From positions 1 to 42,504 of the IMG/VR virus record IMGVR_UViG_3300036766_002276: a DNA stretch of 42,504 nt; one strand, written 5' to 3'. The translations under genes were made by a program, and so were the position numbers. Origin of the DNA: a virus. Numbering within the stretch: position 1 is the stretch's first letter; each line of letters begins with the position of its first letter. A model generated the notes under the pieces. That model had not been told where the DNA came from, ran no database searches, and saw only the letters and a program-made list of their open reading frames with translations. This document shows positions 15,309 to 23,690 of the stretch, piece after piece.

Positions 15309-15620
15309 ATGACCGCAACGCCTCCGGACAAGATCAAAATCAGCGACATCAACCCGTTCGGGTTGCGTATGCAACCGGAGTTGAAAAGCACACTCGAACG
15401 GGAAGCCGACATTAACGGCAGGAGCCTGAACGCCGAGATCGTCAACCGGCTACAGTTGAGCATCGAGCGACAACGAACGGGCGTCGAGAAGTCCTACAAG
15501 TCAGCTGAGCCGGCCGCGCCGGCGTATCTCGCCAAAGACGACCACGAGCGCGCCATGCTCAACGTGTTCCGCCGCATGTCACCGGAGAAGCAGCTCGCGC
15601 TGCTGTCGCTGTTCAAATAG
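15309..15620 (+). CDS. Arc-family ribbon-helix-helix repressor (rightward)
   Basis: This 103-residue protein has an RHH domain in its first half (FGLRMQPELKSTLEREA, then NGRSLNAEIVNRL) and a C-terminal helical extension probably used for oligomerisation. It is the only regulator on the plus strand and is divergent from the early operon, so it is the leading candidate for the lysogeny-maintaining repressor. No SD is visible before its ATG, which suggests a leaderless or near-leaderless transcript, as known for lambda cI. Confidence 0.8.
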   Translation: MTATPPDKIKISDINPFGLRMQPELKSTLEREADINGRSLNAEIVNRLQLSIERQRTGVEKSYKSAEPAAPAYLAKDDHERAMLNVFRRMSPEKQLALLSLFK

Positions 15621-15628
15621 TAGGGAAC

Positions 15629-15949
15629 ATGGCGCTCGTCGACTGCATTGAATGCAAGAAGCAGATCTCTGACAGAGCCGTGAGCTGCCCGCATTGCGGT
15701 TGTCCTTTGATCCCCTCGGTCGCATACCCACCTCCGGCGGCGCAGATCCCCGGAAGTTCCGGGCCGATCGTAACCATCCAACAGACCAAGAAGACATACA
15801 AAGGGCATCAGCTCGGTGCACTCGTCCTGGTCGGCATTGCGCTGTTGGTCATCTCCTCCGGCGCGGTGGGGCTCGGCTTTGTGTTGCTGCTATGCGCTGT
15901 CGCATGGTTGATTGCCGCATCCGCTGGCGCGTGGTGGGATCACGGTTAA
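15629..15949 (+). CDS. Zinc-ribbon membrane protein
   Basis: This 106-residue protein has an N-terminal zinc ribbon (CIECKKQISDRAVSCPHCG), a Pro-rich linker and two close hydrophobic segments (~62-98), so it is membrane-anchored with a cytoplasmic ribbon. It lies 8 nt downstream of the RHH repressor and is probably co-expressed in the lysogen. A superinfection-exclusion or lysogen-fitness role is a reasonable inference. AGGGAA precedes the start. It converges on the late operon end with 22 nt between stops; no clear terminator hairpin is seen there. Confidence 0.75.
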   Translation: MALVDCIECKKQISDRAVSCPHCGCPLIPSVAYPPPAAQIPGSSGPIVTIQQTKKTYKGHQLGALVLVGIALLVISSGAVGLGFVLLLCAVAWLIAASAGAWWDHG

Positions 15950-15971
15950 ACCTCGTCGGCGCGTCCCAGAT

Positions 15972-16337
15972 CTAAGCCACCTTGTTGTCGGTGGCGCCCG
16001 GCGCATCGGCCGCAACCCCCTTGGGCTCGTCTACCGCTGTCGCCGCCGGCCTAAAATTCGGCATCACCTCGCGCGCAGCATCCATGTCGGCCAGCACTAT
16101 GTTCATGCCATCCATGTCGGATTTGATCTGCGCGAGGGCCACCAGGATCTGGTTGCGGTCAAGCGGCACCGTCGGCGATATCGACACACCCGTTCTGCGT
16201 TCGAATTCGCGCTGCGTAAAATGCGGTACGCCGTTCACTTTGATCATCTCTCCCGTGCCGTCCGCCTTGGCGGCGAGATAATCGCCGACGTTGATTTTCG
16301 GCCCTTGCCCGCCACCGCCCACTGGTCCACCGTTCAT
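15972..16337 (-). CDS. Hypothetical protein downstream of the tail fibre
   Basis: This 121-residue protein has a Gly-rich start (MNGGPVGGGGQG), a middle with KVNGVPHFTQREFERRTGV, and an acidic Ala-rich tail. It is the last late gene, so it may be a fibre chaperone or a tail accessory protein. No family is recognised. AGGAGA sits just upstream of the ATG at 16337; longer in-frame starts would overlap the fibre gene deeply and are rejected. Confidence 0.65.
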   Translation of the reverse strand: MNGGPVGGGGQGPKINVGDYLAAKADGTGEMIKVNGVPHFTQREFERRTGVSISPTVPLDRNQILVALAQIKSDMDGMNIVLADMDAAREVMPNFRPAATAVDEPKGVAADAPGATDNKVA

Positions 16338-16354
16338 TTGGTTCTCCTTCTCGG

Positions 16355-17245
16355 TTAATTTAATGTCGCGCCCTTCGACGCGTATTCCACGGTCAGATTC
16401 GAATACTCCAGAATCAGATCGCCGTGTTCGTTTGCCATGCCGCCGGCGCCTTCGTTGATGTGCTTGTCGTCGCGCTCGGCGATGACCATCCACTCGACCA
16501 GGTCGGCGCAGGCCGGGTCTTCCGCCTCGATTGCGAGCGTCGCGCCCTTGATCGTGCCGCGCAGCCGCGTCCAGCCTTCCGCGTTCTGCAAGTAGATGCT
16601 CGGGTTCACCGTCAACGCCTCGAACGTGCCCGGCGTCATCGGCGCGCCGTCGGTGCAGTCGCGGTCGAGGTCCACCGTCGCACGACCCTTGACCAGACGC
16701 ACGCGGTTGCGGTAAATCAAGTCGTAGCGCGGCCCCTCGATGAAGCTGTGGCGCAGGCGTTTCGACGGATTGAGCGGGTGCTCGATGTCAAACGTGCCGG
16801 AACCTTTTGAGAGCGCGCCGACGATGGCGAAGTTCGTGGTGCCGGTGGCGACCGACCACGCCAGCGAGCCGGACTTGTTGAGCCCGATCATGTCATACGT
16901 CGAACCCTGACCGATAAATGTCAGTCCATAGGCGGCGTACGCGCTAATTTGTCCCTCGCCGTTTCCGCTGGGAATGCTAACCGTCGATGTCCCGAAAACA
17001 GCATTTGAAGAAAACCGAGCAATCGGATCAATGACAACCGAACTGCTCGTTGAAGTGATTATTGGATGGCCACTTACCGAGCCTACAATTATCAGATGGT
17101 GGGTTTGATTCGCATAAGGAAAAAGCCGCAGTGTTGGTTTGCCAAATGAACCACCGCTGATGATAGAACCAAGGTTTAAAGAGTCACCAGCGGAAATGCC
17201 GATAGCCGGATTCGTGGCTCTGACGAAGACGACGTGGTTGGCCAT
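16355..17245 (-). CDS. Tail fibre protein
   Basis: This 296-residue protein has a variable N-terminal part and a C-terminal domain of the type seen at the ends of many phage fibre proteins (GTFDIEHPLNPSKRLRHSF, IEGPRYDLIYRNRV, WMVIAERDD). The segment around residues 90-145 shares a ~55-residue module with the J-like protein upstream. The region encoding the N-terminus (about 16870-17245) is AT-richer than its surroundings, a sign of exchange. It probably takes part in receptor contact at the tail tip. Confidence 0.8.
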   Translation of the reverse strand: MANHVVFVRATNPAIGISAGDSLNLGSIISGGSFGKPTLRLFPYANQTHHLIIVGSVSGHPIITSTSSSVVIDPIARFSSNAVFGTSTVSIPSGNGEGQISAYAAYGLTFIGQGSTYDMIGLNKSGSLAWSVATGTTNFAIVGALSKGSGTFDIEHPLNPSKRLRHSFIEGPRYDLIYRNRVRLVKGRATVDLDRDCTDGAPMTPGTFEALTVNPSIYLQNAEGWTRLRGTIKGATLAIEAEDPACADLVEWMVIAERDDKHINEGAGGMANEHGDLILEYSNLTVEYASKGATLN

Positions 17246-17292
17246 TAGAAACGTCCTGCGTCTTTGTTGTCGATGCTAGCGCTCATGTGCTA

Positions 17293-20200
17293 TCAGGCTG
17301 TCGGATATGGAGGTGTTGGTGGAGTGAAATCGGTCGTGTATCGCCCAATCCCTTTGGTAAGTCGTAATTCGTCATAAACTGCGATCTGCGACACGGTGTT
17401 CGTTCCAAGAAGTATCCACTGCCCGCTTGAGCTTCCTATAGTTGAGGTGTCGTATACCGGGGTGCCGCTTAATACGCCATCGAAGTACCAAGAAATAGTT
17501 CCACTTACCCTGACAACTGCAATGTGATGATAATTGCCGTCTCTCCTTCCGGTCATCGCGCCAGAAGCAACAACAGAACCAAGGGCCCATCGATAAACGT
17601 CGGTGCTATAGCCAACTTGGATATCGTAAGTCGATGCCCCAACCGCCCTTCCAAAATAGGCTGATCCTGTTCCTGCAGACCTCTCAAACCACTCTAAGGT
17701 GAAATCTCCTGTTCCAAGGACGAATGCTACACTCGCAGGAAGTGTGATATATCCGCCGGTAGTCGTCACATCTGCTGCCGCTGTTCCGGCTTTCGGATTC
17801 GTGGTGGTTAACGCAATCCCGGCGCCGCTCGCAGTTATCGAGTGGTTGTTTGAACTAGAATCCGTGAATGTGGTTGACCCGTTTGTGCCATTCATCTGAA
17901 GGTACAGAGACACATTGGACCAATATGGATCAGTAACGGCCGGAGTGACGCTGTTCGACGCAGACGACTCCGAGCTGTCGCCGTTGGCGTTGGTCGCGTG
18001 AACGGTGAAGGTGTAGTTGGTGCCGTTCGTCAGCCCGGACACCGTGATCGGGCTGGACGATCCCGTTCCGGTAATGCTGCCCGGATTGGACGTTGCCGTG
18101 TAACCCGTGATCGATTCCCCGCCGTCGCTGGTCGGGGCGGTGAAGGCGACGCTGGCGCTCGCGTTTCCTGCTACTGCCGTGCCGATGGTGGGCGCGGCGG
18201 GGACGGTCGAGTTGATCAGTTCCAGAGCGGTCGCTGTCGCGCTGTCGGTGATGCCGCGCGAGGTGAACGTATTATTCGGCACCCGCAACGCCTGCAACAC
18301 TTCGAAGATTTGTGTCCCTGTTGGTACCCAGGCGGCGATTCCACTGTACCCGCCAATCGCGACGTCATAAGAGCTGCCTCTGCCGCTTAGCAGAAGACCG
18401 AAAGTGGAATTGCCTGCCAGCCGCCCCTCGCCCGAGGCGGGAGTGCCAATGGTCGATGCGGGCACACTGATGGGGCCGTAGGCGATGATCGCGGGCTGCC
18501 CCGTGCCCGGATTGATATATAGTGCGGGATTGCTCGCATTGCCGTATATCTGCACTGCGTTGCCGGTTCCGCTGCCGCTGGTGAGCGCGTCGAATACGCC
18601 CGCCGCGCCGCTGCCGAAGGCTTTGGACCAGATGCCGTATCCGGTGCCGGTCACCTCGGCATAGACCGCGTGCCGGTTGGTGGTCGCCGGTATCGCCTGC
18701 AACGTGGCATAGCCGCCGCCGAGCGCCGAGCCGCCGGTTGCGTGGATGTAGCCGGTAGTGTCGATGTCGCCGGCAAACGTCCCGCTCGCCGCGCTCAGAC
18801 TTCCCGCGAAGGTCGCGGCTCCGGTAGTCGCATCGAGCGTGAACGTCGCCACGCCAGACGCTGCGCCGAGTATCCCGCCCTTGTGAATCACCACGCCAGA
18901 GCCGCCGGTGATCGCTCCAGTGGAGGTGTTCCAGGTGATCGTCCCCGCCCGCAGCGACCCGGAATAATCCGTGCTCGCCAGCGTGAAATCCTTGAGGATG
19001 GTTTTCCCGGCGGCGTCGAGATTCGACGACAACTGCGAACTCGTCACCGTCCCGGCCACGCTCCCCAGGTCAACCGTCCCGCCGCCGCCCCCGACCAGCG
19101 CCCCCGCAGCCGTCAGGGTGACGTTCGCGTTCAAGACCGGATCGTCCGGGTCGTTGGCGAAATTCGTCGGGTAGCTCGCTGCTTGGGTGGCATTAGCCGA
19201 GGCGTTGCCCGAGGTGTCGACCGCCTTGATGTGAAAATACCAGTTCCCCGCGCTGATGACGGTGTTGCGCGACTCGACCGACGTGCCGACGTACAGACTA
19301 CCAGCCCCAAGAATCTGCGCGGCCCATGCAAGATCGGTGGCGCTCGCGCGGATTTCGTACCCTGCGAGGTCGGCATCCGCCACCGCGTCCCAGGTGTAGC
19401 GGCGCGTGCCATCCGCGAGCTGCACGGCGACGAAGTTGGTCACGTCCGACGGCGGCGCCAGCTTGCCGATCGGGTAGTAAATGATTTTCTGGGTCCCTGT
19501 CCAGGGCTGGATCTGGCCGAGGTAATTTTCGCAGGCGAGGTAGATCGTGTACTCCGCGCCGTCGGTCACCGGGCCGAGCAGCAGCGAGTCGTCCTGCGTC
19601 GTGACGAAATGCCAGGGCGTGCCGCTCTGCGCCCAGGCGATGTGCGTCTTGCGCGTCTTCGAACGGTCGGAGAACCACCAGTGCAGTTCGATGAAGGTGT
19701 TGATGCCTCCATCGGCGCCGAGCACCAGGTGGTCGCTCGGGTTGGCCGGTTCGGGGCTGCCTGGTTTCGGGTTGGTGAGCAGGATGGTGCCGAAGCCGGC
19801 CGAGGTGGAGATGTTCGGCGTGGCAAGCGCCGGAATGCCGGCTTCGAAGCCGTAGATGCTCTCGTTGTATTCGATCAGCGACAGCCTGGCGCGCTGATCC
19901 TGGGCGCGGCGAATGGCGGTGACGACGAACGGCTTCATCACCTGCCCCACCAGGCCGATGGCCCAGGGATCATATTGCGCCACGGCGGAGGGCAGCGCGG
20001 AGGCCCAGGCGACCGCGCTCACGGTGCCCGCGGCGGTGGTGATGGTGCGCGTGGCGATGGTGTCGTCGGCGAGCCGCACCATGATCTGGTACGTGGCCGC
20101 CGGCGCCAGCGTGACCGGGTGGTCGAGCGCGACCGAGGTGGTGCTGCCCGAGACGGCGCGGCCTCCCTCGCCCCACTGCGGCACGTCGTTCTGGACCGGC

Positions 20201-22347
20201 ACCAGCTCCCCCACCGTCGCGGCCAGCGAATCGATGTCGACCGAGATCTCGGCCATGCGCAGCAGGTGTTGGTTTTTCAACAGGCGCCAGGTGGCCTCGC
20301 GCCACGCCTGCGAGGCACGGGTGACTCCACGCAAGGAGACGGCGGCGACGCCCGCGCCCGCGAATGCGGCCACGGCGGTGTTGTTGATGCTCACCTGGTC
20401 GCGCTGATAACCGGCGGCCGCGTTGACGTAATCGACCTCGATGGTCGAGGCGCGGTCCGAAAGCGGCAGGAAGGCTCCGGCGTACTGCGAGCTGTTGGCC
20501 GAGGTCAGGAACTGCGCCGGCGTCGAGCGCGCGCAGTCCCAGACGACGGCGACGGTAGTGCCCCGCCTGACGAGCGTGGCGCGGGCGGTGGCGCACACCT
20601 CTAGCGCCGCCGCCCACATGTCGGTCGAGGTATCGTACACGCCGTCCCAGAGGCAGCGTTTTTCCGTGCCGCCGCTGCCGTCGGCCACCATGGTGTCGCA
20701 GAACTGCGCCCAGCCGTAAAAAGAGACCAGGTCGATACCCGAAGGATCCATGCCGTCGTAGCGGTTGACCGTGAGGTCGTCGTTCAGCACCGGCTGCGTC
20801 AGGATGTCCCAGGTGACCCAGGCCTGATTTCTACTCCAGTCGCTCGACCAGGCCGACCCGTTCCACACGCGCACGATCGCGGCCTCGGCCAGGCAGGAGA
20901 AACGCATGCTGCCCGAGAGCTGGTCGGTCGCGAGCGCGCGGATGCCGACCAGCACCGTGCGCGGATAGGTGAAGTCGTCGAGGATGACCTCGTTGAGCTC
21001 CGAGAAATATAGGTCGTCGCCGTAGGTCGAGCCGCTCTGGTCGATCGAATAATTGGTGACGCGCACCTTGCACGCCGTTCCCGGCGTGATGCCGTCGATG
21101 CGGAACGTGCGGCGGATCGGCTGCGGCGTCGAGGCGGTGAGTGTCGCCGTATCGTTGACCACGGTGACGATGTCCTGCGTCTGCGCGACCCACTTCCATT
21201 TCTGCGGAGAAGCAGGTCCCGCCTCGCCCTCATAGTGCGCGCCGCGGACGGTGCTGCCCGAGATCGCCGTGTTCTCGAAATAATGCCAGCTCTTGTCCGA
21301 CCCCTCCTGCCACAGATAGCCGCAGCTCCAGTAGCCGATGCCGGAGCTGGTGACGGTATTGGGCGAATGGGTGATCGCGGTCCAGTGCGCGCCGGCGTCG
21401 ATCGAATATTCGATCTTGTAGATCACCGAGACGGCTTCCATGCCCCCGCTGGTATTGGCGTGCCACAGCCCCTGCGGGCAGGCGAGCACCACCTCCAGCG
21501 CGCCGCAGCTGCTGCCGACCGTGTCGCGCGTGACCGGCGAATCCTTCACCACTTTTGCCGCGATGGAATGGCCCGCGCGCGTGTCCTCGAATCCGGCGAT
21601 GACCGGCTGACTCAGGTAACCCCGCCGCTCCTCGATGACCACGCTCTTGTAGTCGGCGTAAGGCTGGTCGTTGATCTGGAAGTCGGTCAACTGCTTGTAT
21701 GGCCCCATGCCGAGGTCGATCAAGAGATGCGCGGTCTGGTCCTTGCCGGTCTCGTCGGTCTGGTCGATATAGCCGGCGATGATGTTGCCGTAGAGCTTGA
21801 CCAGGCCGTAGGCGCGCGCGATCGGCGCGCCCGGCTGCTGCACCGTCGCCGGATTCCACGCATACGCCGGGCTGTTGTCGTAGCTCTGCAGCGAGCCCTG
21901 GGACGGCAGGTTGGGCTTGCTCGGGGCGGTCAGCGCGCCGATCAGCATCGAGCCGACGATGCCGATGCCGGCCTGGAGCATCATCAGGCCGACGCTGCCG
22001 GCGGTCAAGCCGAGGCCCAGGCCGGCCGAGACCTCGACCGCGAGCCAGGGCGCCGCCACCATCACCGCGATCGCCAGGATCGCGCCGAGCGGGCTGGAGC
22101 CGCCACCGGCGACGTGCGGCAGGACCAGCAGCTCCTCGCCCGGGGCGAGCGTGCGCCCCGCCCAGTGCGGCGGCGCGATGCCGAGCCCGTTGATCGAGAC
22201 ATCGATGTCTATGCCGGCCGGGATGTATTCGCCCACCAGCGATTCGACCGTGCGCCCAGGGTCTGGCAGCACGATCACGTCGCGCTCGCGCCGGTCGAAC
22301 GGGTTTTTTACGACGACGAGCCGGTTAGCGGACATGACGTCAGGCAT
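17293..22347 (-). CDS. Tail tip attachment protein, lambda J-like, with FN3 and LamG domains
   Basis: This 1684-residue protein is the central tail tip/host specificity protein. The N-terminal ~190 residues, with a Gly-rich hydrophobic segment near 85-140, and the large central domains match the lambda J type. FN3-like repeats are visible near residues ~985-1070 and in the APTIGTAVAGNASASVAF region. The last ~200 residues form a LamG/concanavalin-like domain (LEWFERSAGTG, HHIAVVRVSG, WYFDGVL), probably carbohydrate binding. The 3' 700 bp are AT-richer than the rest, consistent with a swapped receptor-binding end. It overlaps the NlpC/P60 gene by 8 nt. MPDVMSANRL is taken as the start; Met5 is possible. 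Confidence 0.92.
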   Translation of the reverse strand: MPDVMSANRLVVVKNPFDRRERDVIVLPDPGRTVESLVGEYIPAGIDIDVSINGLGIAPPHWAGRTLAPGEELLVLPHVAGGGSSPLGAILAIAVMVAAPWLAVEVSAGLGLGLTAGSVGLMMLQAGIGIVGSMLIGALTAPSKPNLPSQGSLQSYDNSPAYAWNPATVQQPGAPIARAYGLVKLYGNIIAGYIDQTDETGKDQTAHLLIDLGMGPYKQLTDFQINDQPYADYKSVVIEERRGYLSQPVIAGFEDTRAGHSIAAKVVKDSPVTRDTVGSSCGALEVVLACPQGLWHANTSGGMEAVSVIYKIEYSIDAGAHWTAITHSPNTVTSSGIGYWSCGYLWQEGSDKSWHYFENTAISGSTVRGAHYEGEAGPASPQKWKWVAQTQDIVTVVNDTATLTASTPQPIRRTFRIDGITPGTACKVRVTNYSIDQSGSTYGDDLYFSELNEVILDDFTYPRTVLVGIRALATDQLSGSMRFSCLAEAAIVRVWNGSAWSSDWSRNQAWVTWDILTQPVLNDDLTVNRYDGMDPSGIDLVSFYGWAQFCDTMVADGSGGTEKRCLWDGVYDTSTDMWAAALEVCATARATLVRRGTTVAVVWDCARSTPAQFLTSANSSQYAGAFLPLSDRASTIEVDYVNAAAGYQRDQVSINNTAVAAFAGAGVAAVSLRGVTRASQAWREATWRLLKNQHLLRMAEISVDIDSLAATVGELVPVQNDVPQWGEGGRAVSGSTTSVALDHPVTLAPAATYQIMVRLADDTIATRTITTAAGTVSAVAWASALPSAVAQYDPWAIGLVGQVMKPFVVTAIRRAQDQRARLSLIEYNESIYGFEAGIPALATPNISTSAGFGTILLTNPKPGSPEPANPSDHLVLGADGGINTFIELHWWFSDRSKTRKTHIAWAQSGTPWHFVTTQDDSLLLGPVTDGAEYTIYLACENYLGQIQPWTGTQKIIYYPIGKLAPPSDVTNFVAVQLADGTRRYTWDAVADADLAGYEIRASATDLAWAAQILGAGSLYVGTSVESRNTVISAGNWYFHIKAVDTSGNASANATQAASYPTNFANDPDDPVLNANVTLTAAGALVGGGGGTVDLGSVAGTVTSSQLSSNLDAAGKTILKDFTLASTDYSGSLRAGTITWNTSTGAITGGSGVVIHKGGILGAASGVATFTLDATTGAATFAGSLSAASGTFAGDIDTTGYIHATGGSALGGGYATLQAIPATTNRHAVYAEVTGTGYGIWSKAFGSGAAGVFDALTSGSGTGNAVQIYGNASNPALYINPGTGQPAIIAYGPISVPASTIGTPASGEGRLAGNSTFGLLLSGRGSSYDVAIGGYSGIAAWVPTGTQIFEVLQALRVPNNTFTSRGITDSATATALELINSTVPAAPTIGTAVAGNASASVAFTAPTSDGGESITGYTATSNPGSITGTGSSSPITVSGLTNGTNYTFTVHATNANGDSSESSASNSVTPAVTDPYWSNVSLYLQMNGTNGSTTFTDSSSNNHSITASGAGIALTTTNPKAGTAAADVTTTGGYITLPASVAFVLGTGDFTLEWFERSAGTGSAYFGRAVGASTYDIQVGYSTDVYRWALGSVVASGAMTGRRDGNYHHIAVVRVSGTISWYFDGVLSGTPVYDTSTIGSSSGQWILLGTNTVSQIAVYDELRLTKGIGRYTTDFTPPTPPYPTA

Positions 22348-22723
22348 GGCGGTAGAACCCCGCGATGAGATGCTTCCACCGTAGGCTGTCCAGGCGCTCG
22401 ACCGTCACGTTCGGCCCCTGGCGGATATGGATGAAGCGGCTGCCGCAGTCGAGCACCATGCCGATGTGGCTCACGAAGGGCGGAATGATGCGAAACGCGA
22501 CCGCGCAGCCGGGCTCGGGGGCGGCGAGCCGTACCCATTCGCCGCGCTCGATGGCAGCGGCGATGGCGGCGGCTTTGGCCCGTTCTCCGACCGGGTTCGA
22601 TTCCGGCGCGACCGTCTCGCCGCGCCGGCGGCACAGTTCCTCGAACAGGCCGAAGCAATCGTATTCGTCCGGGCCGCGTCCGCCGTCGGCGAAGCGCGCG
22701 CCGAACAGGTCGTCGATGCGCAT
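22340..22723 (-). CDS. NlpC/P60-type tail assembly peptidase (lambda K-like)
   Basis: This 127-residue protein has the NlpC/P60 catalytic pattern: C23 in EYDCFGL, H86 in VSHIGMV and H99 in FIHIRQG. It belongs between the L-like and J-like tip genes exactly as in lambda-type tails. It may trim peptidoglycan during DNA entry or act in tip assembly. The TGATG junction at 22721-22725 fixes the start. It lacks the extra Mpr/JAB domain of lambda K. Confidence 0.87.
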   Translation of the reverse strand: MRIDDLFGARFADGGRGPDEYDCFGLFEELCRRRGETVAPESNPVGERAKAAAIAAAIERGEWVRLAAPEPGCAVAFRIIPPFVSHIGMVLDCGSRFIHIRQGPNVTVERLDSLRWKHLIAGFYRHA

Positions 22724-23337
22724 CAGACGAATCTCACCGCGCCGGTGGCTCCGGGGCGGCCGCCGAAGCGCGCCGAATTGTTTTTCGCGCGGCAGGCGAT
22801 CAGCGTGCCCGCGCAGGTGGAGTCGCCGCCCGCGTAGCCGCATTCGGCGCCCTTGAAATGACTCACCCAGGCGCAGTTGAGCGGCAGCGCCGAATACAGC
22901 GGGAAGCGCTTGCGCAAGGGGTTCTCGGCCCCCAGCGTGAATGTGGCCCATTGTTCGTCCACCTGGGAGGCGATGATGGTGTAGTTGAGCGTGAGCGCGG
23001 TGTAGTCCTCGGCGAGATTCGCCGCGTGCACCACCATCAGGCGCACCTGCGAGCCCACCAGGCCGCCCTGCGCCTCGATGTAGGGCGTCAGCGCCCGGGC
23101 CGGGTTGGCGACCTGGATCGTAAGGTTCTGCACCTTGCCGTCGTCCGACTGGCCCTGCTCTCCCAGCTTGAATGCGAACGCGGTCCAGGTGTGCCCGGAA
23201 AAGGTGATGTCCTCCGTATTCGCCACGAGCCGGATCACCGACGTGTCGGGCAGCGTGATCTCGAGCAGCAGCAGCCAGGGGTCGGTGGCGACGAGCTTGT
23301 TTTTTTCGAGGAGCAGCGCGAGGGGGAGGCTCAGCAT
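22723..23337 (-). CDS. Minor tail protein L-like (cysteine-rich tip protein)
   Basis: This 204-residue protein resembles lambda gpL and related minor tail proteins. Its N-terminal beta-rich part (EITLPDTSVIRLVANTED) is followed by a C-terminal cysteine cluster (C in LNCAWV, ECGYAGG, TCAGTL and ACRAKN). In gpL-like proteins four such cysteines bind an iron-sulfur cluster. TGATG overlaps on both sides link it to the M-like and K-like genes. Confidence 0.85.
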   Translation of the reverse strand: MLSLPLALLLEKNKLVATDPWLLLLEITLPDTSVIRLVANTEDITFSGHTWTAFAFKLGEQGQSDDGKVQNLTIQVANPARALTPYIEAQGGLVGSQVRLMVVHAANLAEDYTALTLNYTIIASQVDEQWATFTLGAENPLRKRFPLYSALPLNCAWVSHFKGAECGYAGGDSTCAGTLIACRAKNNSARFGGRPGATGAVRFV

Positions 23338-23690
23338 CAGACCTCCTGCAGCAGAAAAGAAACATTCGTCCCCGAGCCTTTCTTGCTCCTCTTGTACTTG
23401 ATCAGCCCCGGCCCATATTGCACCGTGGGGGTAATGCCCGAAAGCGGGTGCGTCCAGACGAACGAATCGGCGCCGTTCCGGGTCGTCGTCGTCTCGTGCG
23501 TCCTCAACAACGCCACGTCGGTGTCGGGTAGGCTTATATAATTCACCCCCCAGGATCGCCGCGCGCGGGTGAATTTAGGCCGGGTTTGCACGTAACCCGC
23601 GTCCGACGGCGAACGCAGTACGCCGTCTTCCAGATCCCCATCCGGGTCGATCGGGAAGGACGGCGGCCGCGAGAGGCTCGGGAACGCCAT
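23337..23690 (-). CDS. Minor tail protein M-like
   Basis: This 117-residue protein begins MAFPSLSRPPSF and contains RPKFTRARRSWGVNY. Its position directly after the tape measure and before the L-like gene is that of lambda gpM. A role at the tail tip is inferred from synteny and size. TGATG junctions mark both ends. Longer in-frame starts lie within the tape measure gene and are rejected. Confidence 0.75.
   Translation of the reverse strand: MAFPSLSRPPSFPIDPDGDLEDGVLRSPSDAGYVQTRPKFTRARRSWGVNYISLPDTDVALLRTHETTTTRNGADSFVWTHPLSGITPTVQYGPGLIKYKRSKKGSGTNVSFLLQEV

Noticed and set aside
18670-20604. 644-codon plus-strand frame
   Set aside because: Antisense to the J-like gene; Arg/Gly-rich without domain features.
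22588-22610. tRNA T-arm-like GGGTTCGATTCC on the plus strand
   Set aside because: The flanking bases do not form the 5-bp T-stem and no acceptor or anticodon arm is present; it lies inside the NlpC/P60 gene.
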